Positions 50,582 to 57,341 of a DNA stretch of 64,000 nt are shown here, piece after piece. The notes below the pieces were generated by a model. The model was given only the letters and a program-made list of their open reading frames with translations. It did no database searches and had not been told where the DNA came from. This DNA is from Paraconexibacter algicola (GTDB taxonomy: Bacteria; Actinomycetota; Thermoleophilia; Solirubrobacterales; Solirubrobacteraceae), in NCBI RefSeq assembly GCF_003044185.1, contig NZ_PYYB01000001.1, positions 806,001 through 870,000 on the forward strand, in the 5' to 3' direction. The translations under genes and the position numbers were made by a program. Numbering within the stretch: position 1 is the stretch's first letter; the number at the start of each line of letters is the position of its first letter.

Positions 50582-50599
50582 TGAGACGGGACCGTGTCA
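50582..50599. promoter_or_regulatory. second, imperfect TetR operator
   Basis: TGAGACG-N4-CGTGTCA, the same layout as the perfect operator 45 bp away with one mismatched pair. It lies just downstream of the predicted start of the minus-strand transcript. Confidence 0.5.
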
Positions 50600-50615
50600 G
50601 GTCCGGCGTGCCCGG

Positions 50616-50645
50616 ACGGTACGAGTTGACACGACGCCGTGTCAA
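50616..50645 (-). promoter_or_regulatory. promoter with perfect 20-bp TetR operator
   Basis: Minus strand -35 TTGACA (50640-50645), 18-bp spacer, -10 TACCGT (50616-50621). The perfect palindrome TTGACACG-N4-CGTGTCAA (50626-50645) covers the -35 and spacer. It lies between the divergent TetR gene and the Ldi-like operon and is the obvious repressor site. Confidence 0.75.
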
Positions 50646-50688
50646 GTCGGTGGCGGCGTCGGACCGCGCGCGCTGCGAGGATGACCGC

Positions 50689-51285
50689 GTGCCCCCCGTC
50701 CGGCCCTACCGCGGCGTCAGCGCCAGCGAGCGCACCGCGCTACGCCGCCGGCAGCTCCTCGCCGCCGGCCTCGTGGTCGTCGGACGGGACGGCGTGGCCG
50801 GCACGACGGTCGGCGCGGTGTGCACCGAGGCCGGCCTGACGAAGCGCTACTTCTACGAGGCGTTCAGCGAGCGCGAGGCGCTGCTGACGACGCTGCTGGA
50901 CGACTTCCACCGCACGCTGCTCGCGGACATCGTGGCCGCGCTCGACGGGATCCCGGCCGACCCGGTGGCGCGCACGCGCGTGGCGATCGACCGTCTCGTC
51001 TCGTCGCTCGAGGACCCCGCGACGGCCCGGCTCTACGTCGAGGCGGTCGCCGTCCCCGCCCTCGAGGCCCTGCGTGAGCAGGCCTACGAGGACTTCGCCG
51101 ATCTCGTGCTGCGGCACGTGCTGGGCCTGCGCCGCCCCGGCCGCAAGGACCGCGTGACCGCGCTCGTGCTCGTCACCGGCATCACGCAGGCGGTGATCAC
51201 GTGGCTGCGCGGCAGCACCGGGCTGGAACGACGCACGCTGGTCGCGCACCTCACCGCGATGTCGGTGCGCGCCGCGGCGCGCTGA
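50689..51285 (+). CDS. TetR-family regulator of the Ldi-like operon
   Basis: 198 residues from the GTG at 50689 (GCGAGGA precedes it). N-terminal helix-turn-helix RRRQLLAAGLVVVGRDGVAGTTVGAVCTEAGLTKRYFYEAFSEREALL (about 18-65), then a helical effector domain. It is divergent from the small membrane protein/Ldi-like operon, with two dyads of equal layout between them (50582-50599 and 50626-50645). Repression of that operon and of itself is likely, with a terpenoid, sterol or other lipid alcohol or its CoA ester as possible inducer. Confidence 0.85.
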   Translation: MPPVRPYRGVSASERTALRRRQLLAAGLVVVGRDGVAGTTVGAVCTEAGLTKRYFYEAFSEREALLTTLLDDFHRTLLADIVAALDGIPADPVARTRVAIDRLVSSLEDPATARLYVEAVAVPALEALREQAYEDFADLVLRHVLGLRRPGRKDRVTALVLVTGITQAVITWLRGSTGLERRTLVAHLTAMSVRAAAR

Positions 51286-51372
51286 CGGTCGCGCTGGCGC
51301 GCCGGCGCCCGCTGCGCCACCATGTCGCGGCGCGGGTCGTCCGACCCCGCTCCACACGATCACCGGGGACCC

Positions 51373-53031
51373 ATGACCGCACCGCGCCTCCTGCTGCCGG
51401 CGTGTCTCGCCGCGCTCGCCCTCCTGCCCGCGTCGGCGTCGGCGACGACGTTCTGCGTGCCGACCTTCAGCGCCGCGTGCCCGAACGACGGGACGACCGT
51501 CGCCCAGGCCAGCCTCGAGACCGCGATGAGCACGAGCGGCAGCGACGGGACCGCCGACACGATCGTCCTGGGCCCCGGGGTCTTCTCGACGACCTCGACG
51601 TTCACGCCGACCGGCACGGACGCGCTGACCGTCGTGGGGCAGGGCGCCGGCGCGAGCTTCCTGACCAGCAGCTCGGGCGCCAACGTGTTCGTCGTGTCGC
51701 TCACGGGCCGCGGACCGACGCTGCTGCGCGACCTCTCGATCGTCGTCGGCGAGAGCTTCCCCACCGACAACGGGAGCGCGCTCAACGCCGACGCCGGGAC
51801 GATCCTGCGGGACGTCGAGGTCGAGCTGCGCAACCCGCCGTCGCCCGGCGGCACGGGCTCCTACGGCCTGACGTTCAACGGGGGCATCAGCAGCCTCGAG
51901 CGCGTCCGCATCGCCCCGTCGGGCAGCGGCGCGCTCGCGACCGCGCTGGACGTCGGATCGGCCACCCCCACCGGCCTGACGGCGACGCAGCTGACGATCG
52001 AGCAGCCGCGGGTCACGGCGATCCGCGCCGAGAGCGGCTCACCGGTGACCGCGTCCCGTGTCGTCGTCCTCGGGGCGCGCTCGACCGCGGTGCTCGCCCG
52101 GCCCGCGACGGTGACGCTGACGAACCTCCTGCTGACGATGGCCGCGGACGCCCCGCCCGTCGCCGCGACGTCGCCGAACGCGACCGCGTCGTCGGTGACG
52201 CTCGACCACGCGACGATCGTGTCCTCCGCCCCCGGGGCGACCACCCCGCCGGTGGCGGCGACGGCCCAGTCGACCGGTGGCGCGACCGTCACGGTGACGA
52301 ACTCGATCGTGGCCGGGTTCACGGCCGCCGGGCAGCGCTCGGCCACGGGCGTCGGGCCGGCGCGGATCGCCCTGAGCGCCAGCCACGTGCCCGGCGTCGT
52401 CGGCGCGGCCGGCCCGGGCAGCACGTCGGCCACCGACATGGTGCTGAGCGCCCCCACGTTCGCGGACCCTGCGGGGTCCGACTTCTCGCTCGCCGCCGGA
52501 TCCGCGGGCGTCGACGCGGGCACGCCGGGGACCGCGTCGCCGACCGTGGACCTGAACGGGAACCCGCGGGTCGTCGACGGGAACGGCGACGGGACCGCGA
52601 TCCGTGACATCGGCGCCTACGAGCGCCCGGCGCCGCCGCCCGCGCCCGCGCCCCAGCCCTCGCCCACCCCGACGCCGACGCCCGCGCCGGGGACGGGGAC
52701 GGGGACGCCCGGGACGGGCACGGTGCCGGGTCCGGGCGGCGGCACGATGGCCGGGCCCGCCGACACGACCGCCCCGGAGACGTTCCGGCGCGGTGGCCCC
52801 GGGTCGCGCCTGCGCCGCGGGATCGCGACGTTCCGCTTCGGCGCCAGCGAGCGCGGCGTCCGCTTCCAGTGCCGCCTGGACGGCGGCCGCGCGCGGCCGT
52901 GCACGAGCCCGCTGACCCTTCGGCGCCTGCGTGCCGGCCGGCACGTGCTGCGCGTCCGCGCGATCGACGCCTCGGGCAACGCGGACCGCACCCCGCTCGT
53001 GCTGCGGTTCACGGTGCCGCGGCGCCGCTGA
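51373..53031 (+). CDS. secreted choice-of-anchor-Q beta-helix protein with Ig tail
   Basis: 552 residues from the ATG at 51373, which opens a signal peptide (LLLPACLAALALLPASASATT). Residues about 30-400 are a parallel beta-helix (ADTIVLGPGVFSTTSTFTPTG, TLLRDLSIVVGE, SSVTLDHATIVSS, VTVTNSIVAGFTAAG) that closes with the signature DLNGNPRVVDGNGDGTAIRDIGAYE of choice-of-anchor-Q proteins. A Pro/Thr/Gly linker (about 425-470) leads to one Ig-like module (ATFRFGASERGVRFQCRLDGGRARPCTSPLTL...). It is probably a surface glycan-binding or adhesion protein. A strong terminator follows. Confidence 0.82.
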   Translation: MTAPRLLLPACLAALALLPASASATTFCVPTFSAACPNDGTTVAQASLETAMSTSGSDGTADTIVLGPGVFSTTSTFTPTGTDALTVVGQGAGASFLTSSSGANVFVVSLTGRGPTLLRDLSIVVGESFPTDNGSALNADAGTILRDVEVELRNPPSPGGTGSYGLTFNGGISSLERVRIAPSGSGALATALDVGSATPTGLTATQLTIEQPRVTAIRAESGSPVTASRVVVLGARSTAVLARPATVTLTNLLLTMAADAPPVAATSPNATASSVTLDHATIVSSAPGATTPPVAATAQSTGGATVTVTNSIVAGFTAAGQRSATGVGPARIALSASHVPGVVGAAGPGSTSATDMVLSAPTFADPAGSDFSLAAGSAGVDAGTPGTASPTVDLNGNPRVVDGNGDGTAIRDIGAYERPAPPPAPAPQPSPTPTPTPAPGTGTGTPGTGTVPGPGGGTMAGPADTTAPETFRRGGPGSRLRRGIATFRFGASERGVRFQCRLDGGRARPCTSPLTLRRLRAGRHVLRVRAIDASGNADRTPLVLRFTVPRRR

Positions 53032-53050
53032 GGCGAGCGGGCGGAAACGG

Positions 53051-53078
53051 CGGAGGCCCCGCGCGTGCGGGGCCTCCG
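53051..53078. terminator. bidirectional hairpin terminator
   Basis: CGGAGGCCCCGC-N4-GCGGGGCCTCCG, a perfect 12-bp stem between convergent genes. Confidence 0.75.
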
Positions 53079-53105
53079 GGTCCTGCCGATGCGGTCCGTG
53101 GGGAC

Positions 53106-54449
53106 CTACGAGATGCCGGCGAGCTCGTCCTCGGCGTAGTCCTGGCCGAGGTGCGTGATGACCTCTTCGCCCATCATCCAGCGCAGCGTGTTCTTCAGCT
53201 TGGTCAGCTGGATGAACAGGTCGTGCTCGGGGTACAGGCCGGGCGCCACCTGCGGGGACTTGTAGTAGAAGCTCAGCCACTCCTGGATGCCGCCCATGCC
53301 GGCCCGCTGGGCGAGGTCCATGAACAGGCAGAGGTCGAGCGCCAGCGGCGCCGCCAGGATCGAGTCGCGGCAGAGGAAGTCGACCTTCATCTGCATCGGG
53401 TAGCCGAGCCACCCGAAGAGGTCGATGTTGTCCCAGCCCTCCTTCGCGTCACCGCGCGGCGGGTAGTAGTTGATGCGGACCTTGTGGTAGACGTCGCCGT
53501 AGAGCTGCGGGAAGCGCTCCGGCTCCAGGACGTCCTCGAGCACGCCGAGCTTCGACGTCTCCTTGGTCTTGAAGTTCTCGGGGTCGTCGAGGACCTCGCC
53601 GTCCCGGTTGCCGAGGATGTTCGTCGAGTACCAGCCGTTGAGGCCGAGCATGCGGGCCTTGAGCATCGGCGCCAGCACGGTCTTCAGGAGGGTCTGGCCC
53701 GTCTTGTAGTCCTTGCCGGAGATCGCGACGCCCTGCTGCTCGGCGAGCGTGCGCAGCGCCGACGTGTCGACGGCGAGGTTCGGCGCGCCGTTGGCGTAGG
53801 GGACGCCCTCGAGCAGCGCCGCGTAGGCGTAGAGCATCGACGGGGCGATCGACGGATCCTCGGCGTCGATGGCGGCCTCGAAGGCGTCGAGGCTGGCGTG
53901 GGCGGCACCGGGCTCGATGTAGACCTCGGTCGAGCCGGACCAGATCATCACCAGGCGGGCGCAGCCGTGCTCCTCGCGGAAGCTGCGGATGTCCTTGCGG
54001 ATCTGCTCGAGCATGCCGCGCTTGGAGGTGTCCGCCATGACGTTCTCGGGCTCGAGGCGCTTGACGTAGGCGCCGTCGAAGGCGGCGGGCATCGGCTTGA
54101 TCGCGCGCAGCGCGTCCTCGATCGGGGCGAGGTGCTCGTGGCGGTCCAGGACGCCGGCGTTGACGGCGGCCTCGTAGGCGTCGGCCTTGTAGGGGTCCCA
54201 GGCGCCGAAGACGATGTCCTCGAGGGCGGCGAGCGGGACGAAGTCCTTGATCAGCGGCACGTTGTCGTCGGTGCGCTTGCCCAGGCGGATGGTGCCCATC
54301 TGGGTGAGCGAGCCGACGGGCTCGCCGAGACCGCGCTTGGCGAGCTCGACGCCGGCGATCAGCGTGGTGGTGACGGCACCGAGGCCGACGTTGAGGATCC
54401 CGAGCTTGCCCTCAGCGGGCGCGACGGTGGGAGCAGGCGTGTCAGGCAT
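53106..54449 (-). CDS. ino1: inositol-3-phosphate synthase
   Basis: 447 residues. NAD-binding start GKLGILNVGLGAVTTTLIAGV (about 14-34), then DIVFGAWDPYKADAYEAA, KDIRSFREEHGCARLVMIWSGSTEVY, YANGAPNLAVDTSALRTLAEQQGVAISGKDYKTGQTLLKTVLAPMLKARMLGLNGWYSTNILGNRDGEVLDDPENFKTKETSK (NGWYSTN and the Lys cluster are catalytic), and MKVDFLCRDSILAAPLALDL. It converts glucose 6-phosphate to inositol 3-phosphate, the entry to phosphatidylinositol and, in actinobacteria, mycothiol. The ATG at 54449 is preferred; a TACGTT box lies 6 nt before it. It is divergent from a LysR gene. Confidence 0.92.
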   Translation of the reverse strand: MPDTPAPTVAPAEGKLGILNVGLGAVTTTLIAGVELAKRGLGEPVGSLTQMGTIRLGKRTDDNVPLIKDFVPLAALEDIVFGAWDPYKADAYEAAVNAGVLDRHEHLAPIEDALRAIKPMPAAFDGAYVKRLEPENVMADTSKRGMLEQIRKDIRSFREEHGCARLVMIWSGSTEVYIEPGAAHASLDAFEAAIDAEDPSIAPSMLYAYAALLEGVPYANGAPNLAVDTSALRTLAEQQGVAISGKDYKTGQTLLKTVLAPMLKARMLGLNGWYSTNILGNRDGEVLDDPENFKTKETSKLGVLEDVLEPERFPQLYGDVYHKVRINYYPPRGDAKEGWDNIDLFGWLGYPMQMKVDFLCRDSILAAPLALDLCLFMDLAQRAGMGGIQEWLSFYYKSPQVAPGLYPEHDLFIQLTKLKNTLRWMMGEEVITHLGQDYAEDELAGIS

Positions 54450-54472
54450 ATGCCCAACGTAAGCCATTCCGC

Positions 54473-54511
54473 ACGGACAGTTACGTTCGTGAAGAAAGTC
54501 CGTTGTATGGT
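54473..54511. promoter_or_regulatory. divergent LysR/ino1 control region
   Basis: The inverted repeat ACGGAC (54473-54478) ... GTCCGT (54498-54503) lies between the two starts. A TATGGT box (54506-54511) precedes the LysR GTG by 9 nt, and TACGTT on the other strand (54456-54461) precedes ino1. This is a typical LysR-regulated arrangement. Confidence 0.45.
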
Positions 54512-54520
54512 CTCCGAGCG

Positions 54521-55393
54521 GTGAACGATCAGATCCTGCCCAACCTCACGGTCCAGCAGCTCGAGTACCTCGTCGCCGCGGCCCGCGAGCCGACGTTCGC
54601 CAGCGCGGCCCGCGCCGTCGGGGTCTCCCCCTCCGCGCTCTCGCAGGGCCTCGCCGAGCTCGAGCGCCGCGTCGGCGTGCGGATCTTCCGGCCCGTCGGC
54701 CGCGGGCGCGCGCTCACCGAGGACGCCGACGTCGTGCTCCGCTACGCCGAGCGCGTGCTCGCCGAGACCGGGGAGCTCGCCCGCTGGACCGCGCAGCGGC
54801 GCTCCGGGCACGCCGGCCCGCTGCGCGTCGGGATGATCGACGTGGCCGCGGTCGACCACTTCCCCGCCGCGCTGCGCACGTTCCGGGCCGACCGGCCGGA
54901 CGTCGACCTGCGCCTCACCGTCGCGCCGTCCGCCGCCCTGCTCGACCAGCTCCACCGCGGCAGCCTGGACCTCGTCGTCTGCGTCGTGCCCGACGACGAC
55001 ACCGGCCTCACGGTGACGCGGCTGCGGGAGGAGCCGCTGGCGGTCTACGCCCCGCCCGGCACCCGGATCGGCCGACCCGCCACCTGGGGTCCGTGGGTGA
55101 CGTTCCCGCCGGACTCGCGCACGCGCGCGATCGTGGCCGAGGCCCTGCGCCGCACCGGCGCCCGCTTCGACGTCGTCGCCGAGTCCGGCCAGCCCGAGGT
55201 GCTCGCCGCGATGGTCCGCCTGGGCGTCGGCTGGAGCGTCCTGCCCGTCGCGCAGGCGCAGCGCGGCCCGGAGCCGCTGACGCCGCTCCCGGGCGAGGCG
55301 CTCGCCCGCCGCACGCTCGCGGCGGTCCAGCGGGCTGGGCACGCGACCACCCCCGCGGCGCAGGCGCTCCTGGCCGGGCTGACGGGCACGTAG
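54521..55393 (+). CDS. LysR-family transcriptional regulator
   Basis: 290 residues from the GTG at 54521 (a TTG 18 bp upstream is possible but lies on the -10 box). N-terminal winged helix: LTVQQLEYLVAAAREPTFASAARAVGVSPSALSQGLAELERRVGVRIFRPVGRGRALTEDADVVL (about 7-75), then the two-lobed effector domain (LRVGMIDVAAVDHFPAALRTFRADRPDVDLRLTV ... AAMVRLGVGWSVLPVAQAQ). It is divergent from inositol-3-phosphate synthase with an inverted repeat between, so control of inositol synthesis is the best inference. The inducer is unknown. Confidence 0.85.
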   Translation: MNDQILPNLTVQQLEYLVAAAREPTFASAARAVGVSPSALSQGLAELERRVGVRIFRPVGRGRALTEDADVVLRYAERVLAETGELARWTAQRRSGHAGPLRVGMIDVAAVDHFPAALRTFRADRPDVDLRLTVAPSAALLDQLHRGSLDLVVCVVPDDDTGLTVTRLREEPLAVYAPPGTRIGRPATWGPWVTFPPDSRTRAIVAEALRRTGARFDVVAESGQPEVLAAMVRLGVGWSVLPVAQAQRGPEPLTPLPGEALARRTLAAVQRAGHATTPAAQALLAGLTGT

Positions 55394-55422
55394 GAGGCGG
55401 CGACCCGGCCCGGGCGCGGGCG

Positions 55423-56280
55423 TCAGTCCATGGTGAGCGGGCCCATCGACTCGCCCGCGAGGAACTGCCGGATGAACGGGTTGTCGCTGTTGAGCATGTC
55501 CTGCGCCGGACCCGCCTCCACGATCTTCCCCCGCCACAACACCGAGATGTACTCCGCCACCCGACGGCAGGTCATGATGTCGTGACTGATGATCGCGAAC
55601 GCCGGCATGTGCTTACGCCCATCCGCCCGCGCCTCGTTCATCACCGTCTCGTGGATCTCCTGGATCAACTCCCCCAGGAGCGCCGTACGCACCGGATCCA
55701 GACCCGAGTCCGGCTCGTCGAACAGCACGATGTCCGGATCCAGCACCAGCGCCCGCGCGAACCCCGCACGCTTGCGCATGCCACCCGACAGCTCGTTGGG
55801 GAACTTGTCCTTCGCCGCCCCGAGACCGACCTCCTCCATGCGCTGATCCACGATCTGCGCGATCTCCTCCTCGGACTTCTCCGTGTGCTGCCGCAGCGGG
55901 AACGCCACGTTGTCGAAGATGTTCATCGACCCGAACAACGCACCGTCCTGGAACAGCACCCCGAACTTCTTGCGCATCTCGAACAGATCGTCGTCGGGCA
56001 TGTTCGGCACCGACTCCCCATGCACCAGCACATCACCCTCGTCCGGGTACAGCAACCCGACCATGTGCTTGATGCACACCGACTTCCCCGTCCCCGACGG
56101 CCCCAGGATCATCGAGATCTTCCCCTCCGGAAGACCCATGTTCAGACCCCGCAGGATCTTGTTGCGCCCGAACGCCTTGTGCACATCGATGAACTCCACC
56201 GCATCCGGCGTCCCCGCCGGGGTGGAGACGCCGGAGTGGTAGCGGTACTCGTCGGCGTCGTGCTGCGGGTGCTGGCTCAT
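55423..56280 (-). CDS. MlaF/Mkl-type ABC transporter ATPase
   Basis: 285 residues, cytoplasmic. Walker A LGPSGTGKSVCIKHM (about 58-72), Q-loop VLFQDGALFGSMNIFDNVAFPLRQHT, signature LSGGMRKRAGFARAL (about 166), Walker B PDIVLFDEPDSGLDPV (about 183-198), H-loop AIISHD (about 233). The long insertion after VGLGAAKDKFPNELSGG and the PDSGLDP form are those of lipid-transport (Mla/Mce) ATPases. No YrbE permease or Mce gene is beside it, so it is an orphan that probably serves Mce systems elsewhere, as Mkl does in mycobacteria. The middle of the gene uses C-ending codons in a run unlike its two ends. A strong leaderless promoter precedes it. Confidence 0.9.
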   Translation of the reverse strand: MSQHPQHDADEYRYHSGVSTPAGTPDAVEFIDVHKAFGRNKILRGLNMGLPEGKISMILGPSGTGKSVCIKHMVGLLYPDEGDVLVHGESVPNMPDDDLFEMRKKFGVLFQDGALFGSMNIFDNVAFPLRQHTEKSEEEIAQIVDQRMEEVGLGAAKDKFPNELSGGMRKRAGFARALVLDPDIVLFDEPDSGLDPVRTALLGELIQEIHETVMNEARADGRKHMPAFAIISHDIMTCRRVAEYISVLWRGKIVEAGPAQDMLNSDNPFIRQFLAGESMGPLTMD

Positions 56281-56286
56281 GCCGCG

Positions 56287-56321
56287 ACCCTAACCCGCCG
56301 CGGACACCATGTCCATACATG
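56287..56321 (-). promoter_or_regulatory. leaderless promoter of the ABC ATPase gene with inverted repeat
   Basis: Minus strand -35 TGGACA (56310-56315), 17-bp spacer, -10 TAGGGT (56287-56292), 6 nt to the ATG. The inverted repeat CATGT-N4-ACATG (56308-56321) covers the -35 box. Confidence 0.65.
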
Positions 56322-56329
56322 CCGTTCGC

Positions 56330-56600
56330 TCACGGTGCGTGCTCGGGCACTGCTGGGCCGCACAGCTTCCGCAGCGCCTTTGCGACGTGGTCCTTGTGTG
56401 AGCTCCAGCTCGTCGCGGGCGTGCGCTGGCTTGCCGGGACGACGAGTCGGCTGGCGTGCTGCTCGGCGGCGATCACGACCAGGGCGCGCCCGTACAGCTC
56501 ACCGGCGATCTTGGCGCCATCGACGAACTTCCGCAGCCAGGCGATGGCGGCCTGCGGGTCGCGGTGGTCGCCGTAGTCGGCGACCTTCTCCTCAAGCCCG
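56330..56600 (-). pseudogene. 3' remnant of an unknown gene
   Basis: About 90 residues (LEEKVADYGDHRDPQAAIAW ... FVDGAKIAGELYGRALVVIAAEQ ... SWSSHKDHVAKALRKLCG) look like real protein and end at a normal stop. There is no start codon or RBS upstream in this frame before the TetR promoter region, and the frame degenerates into Ser/Arg-rich shadow. It is best explained as a truncated gene. No family recognised. Confidence 0.4.
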
Positions 56601-56655
56601 CTGCTGCTGCACGAGTCGCTGCACGTGGACGCGTCCGTCGGGGGCCCCGGTCCGT

Positions 56656-56680
56656 GGGACCGGTCCCGCTGGCCTAGCAT
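56656..56680 (+). promoter_or_regulatory. TetR promoter with 12-bp palindrome
   Basis: The perfect palindrome GGGACCGGTCCC (56656-56667) lies directly upstream of a TAGCAT -10 box (56675-56680), which is 7 nt before the GTG start. Autorepression is likely. The -35 is weak. Confidence 0.5.
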
Positions 56681-56687
56681 CACGCCG

Positions 56688-57284
56688 GTGCCCGCCCCGC
56701 GCAATCCCGGCCGCACCCGCGTGCAGATCCTCGACGCCGCGCTCGGGGTGATCGCGGACCGGGGCCACGCGGGCACCACGATGCAGCGGGTCGCAGACAC
56801 GGCCGGCGTCGACAAGGCGCTCCTGCACTACTACTTCACGAGCAAGGCCGGATTGCTTGCGGCGGCGATCGTCCACCTCGGCGACCGGCTGCTCGCGGAC
56901 GTCGAGGCGGCGGTCGCGGGGCTCGACGATCCGGCGGAGGTCGTGGAGGTCGGGTTCGGGACCATGTGGGACCACGTGGTCGGCGACCCCCGGCTGCACG
57001 CCGCGTGGCTGAGCTTGTACGCCGCCGCCATCACCGATCCGGCGCTCGCCGAGCCGGTGAGGAAGGTGCGTGCTCGCTACCGCGAGATGGTGCGCGCGCG
57101 GCTCTCGGCGATGCTCGCCGCAGGGTGGCGCGCGTCGCTGCCGGACGCGGCGATGGTGACGCTCGTGCTCGCGTCGATCGACGGCTTCACGGTCGCCCTG
57201 CTCGAGGACGGCCGTACGCCCGCGCTGGACGAGGCGATCGCCGCGACCCAGGAGATGGTGCGCGCACTCTTCGGCCGCGCGTAG
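56688..57284 (+). CDS. TetR-family regulator of the MMPL transporter
   Basis: 198 residues from the GTG at 56688. Helix-turn-helix GRTRVQILDAALGVIADRGHAGTTMQRVADTAGVDKALLHYYFTSKAGLLAAAI (about 8-60), and a TetR_C-like effector domain (WDHVVGDPRLHAAWLSLYAAAITDPALAEPVRKVRARYREMV; ASIDGFTVALLEDG). It lies 57 bp ahead of the MMPL gene on the same strand, with perfect dyads before both genes (56656-56667 and 57307-57322). It probably represses both and responds to a lipid or drug handled by the transporter. Confidence 0.88.
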   Translation: MPAPRNPGRTRVQILDAALGVIADRGHAGTTMQRVADTAGVDKALLHYYFTSKAGLLAAAIVHLGDRLLADVEAAVAGLDDPAEVVEVGFGTMWDHVVGDPRLHAAWLSLYAAAITDPALAEPVRKVRARYREMVRARLSAMLAAGWRASLPDAAMVTLVLASIDGFTVALLEDGRTPALDEAIAATQEMVRALFGRA

Positions 57285-57285
57285 C

Positions 57286-57322
57286 TTGACACCCCGTCAG
57301 GTCTTCTTCACCATCTGGTGAA
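57286..57322 (+). promoter_or_regulatory. MMPL promoter and operator
   Basis: A consensus -35 TTGACA (57286-57291) is followed at 17 bp by a weak -10 (CACCAT). The perfect dyad TTCACCA-N2-TGGTGAA (57307-57322) covers the -10 region, a classic repressor position. Confidence 0.6.
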
Positions 57323-57341
57323 TGAGGAGGGGCACGGTCCT

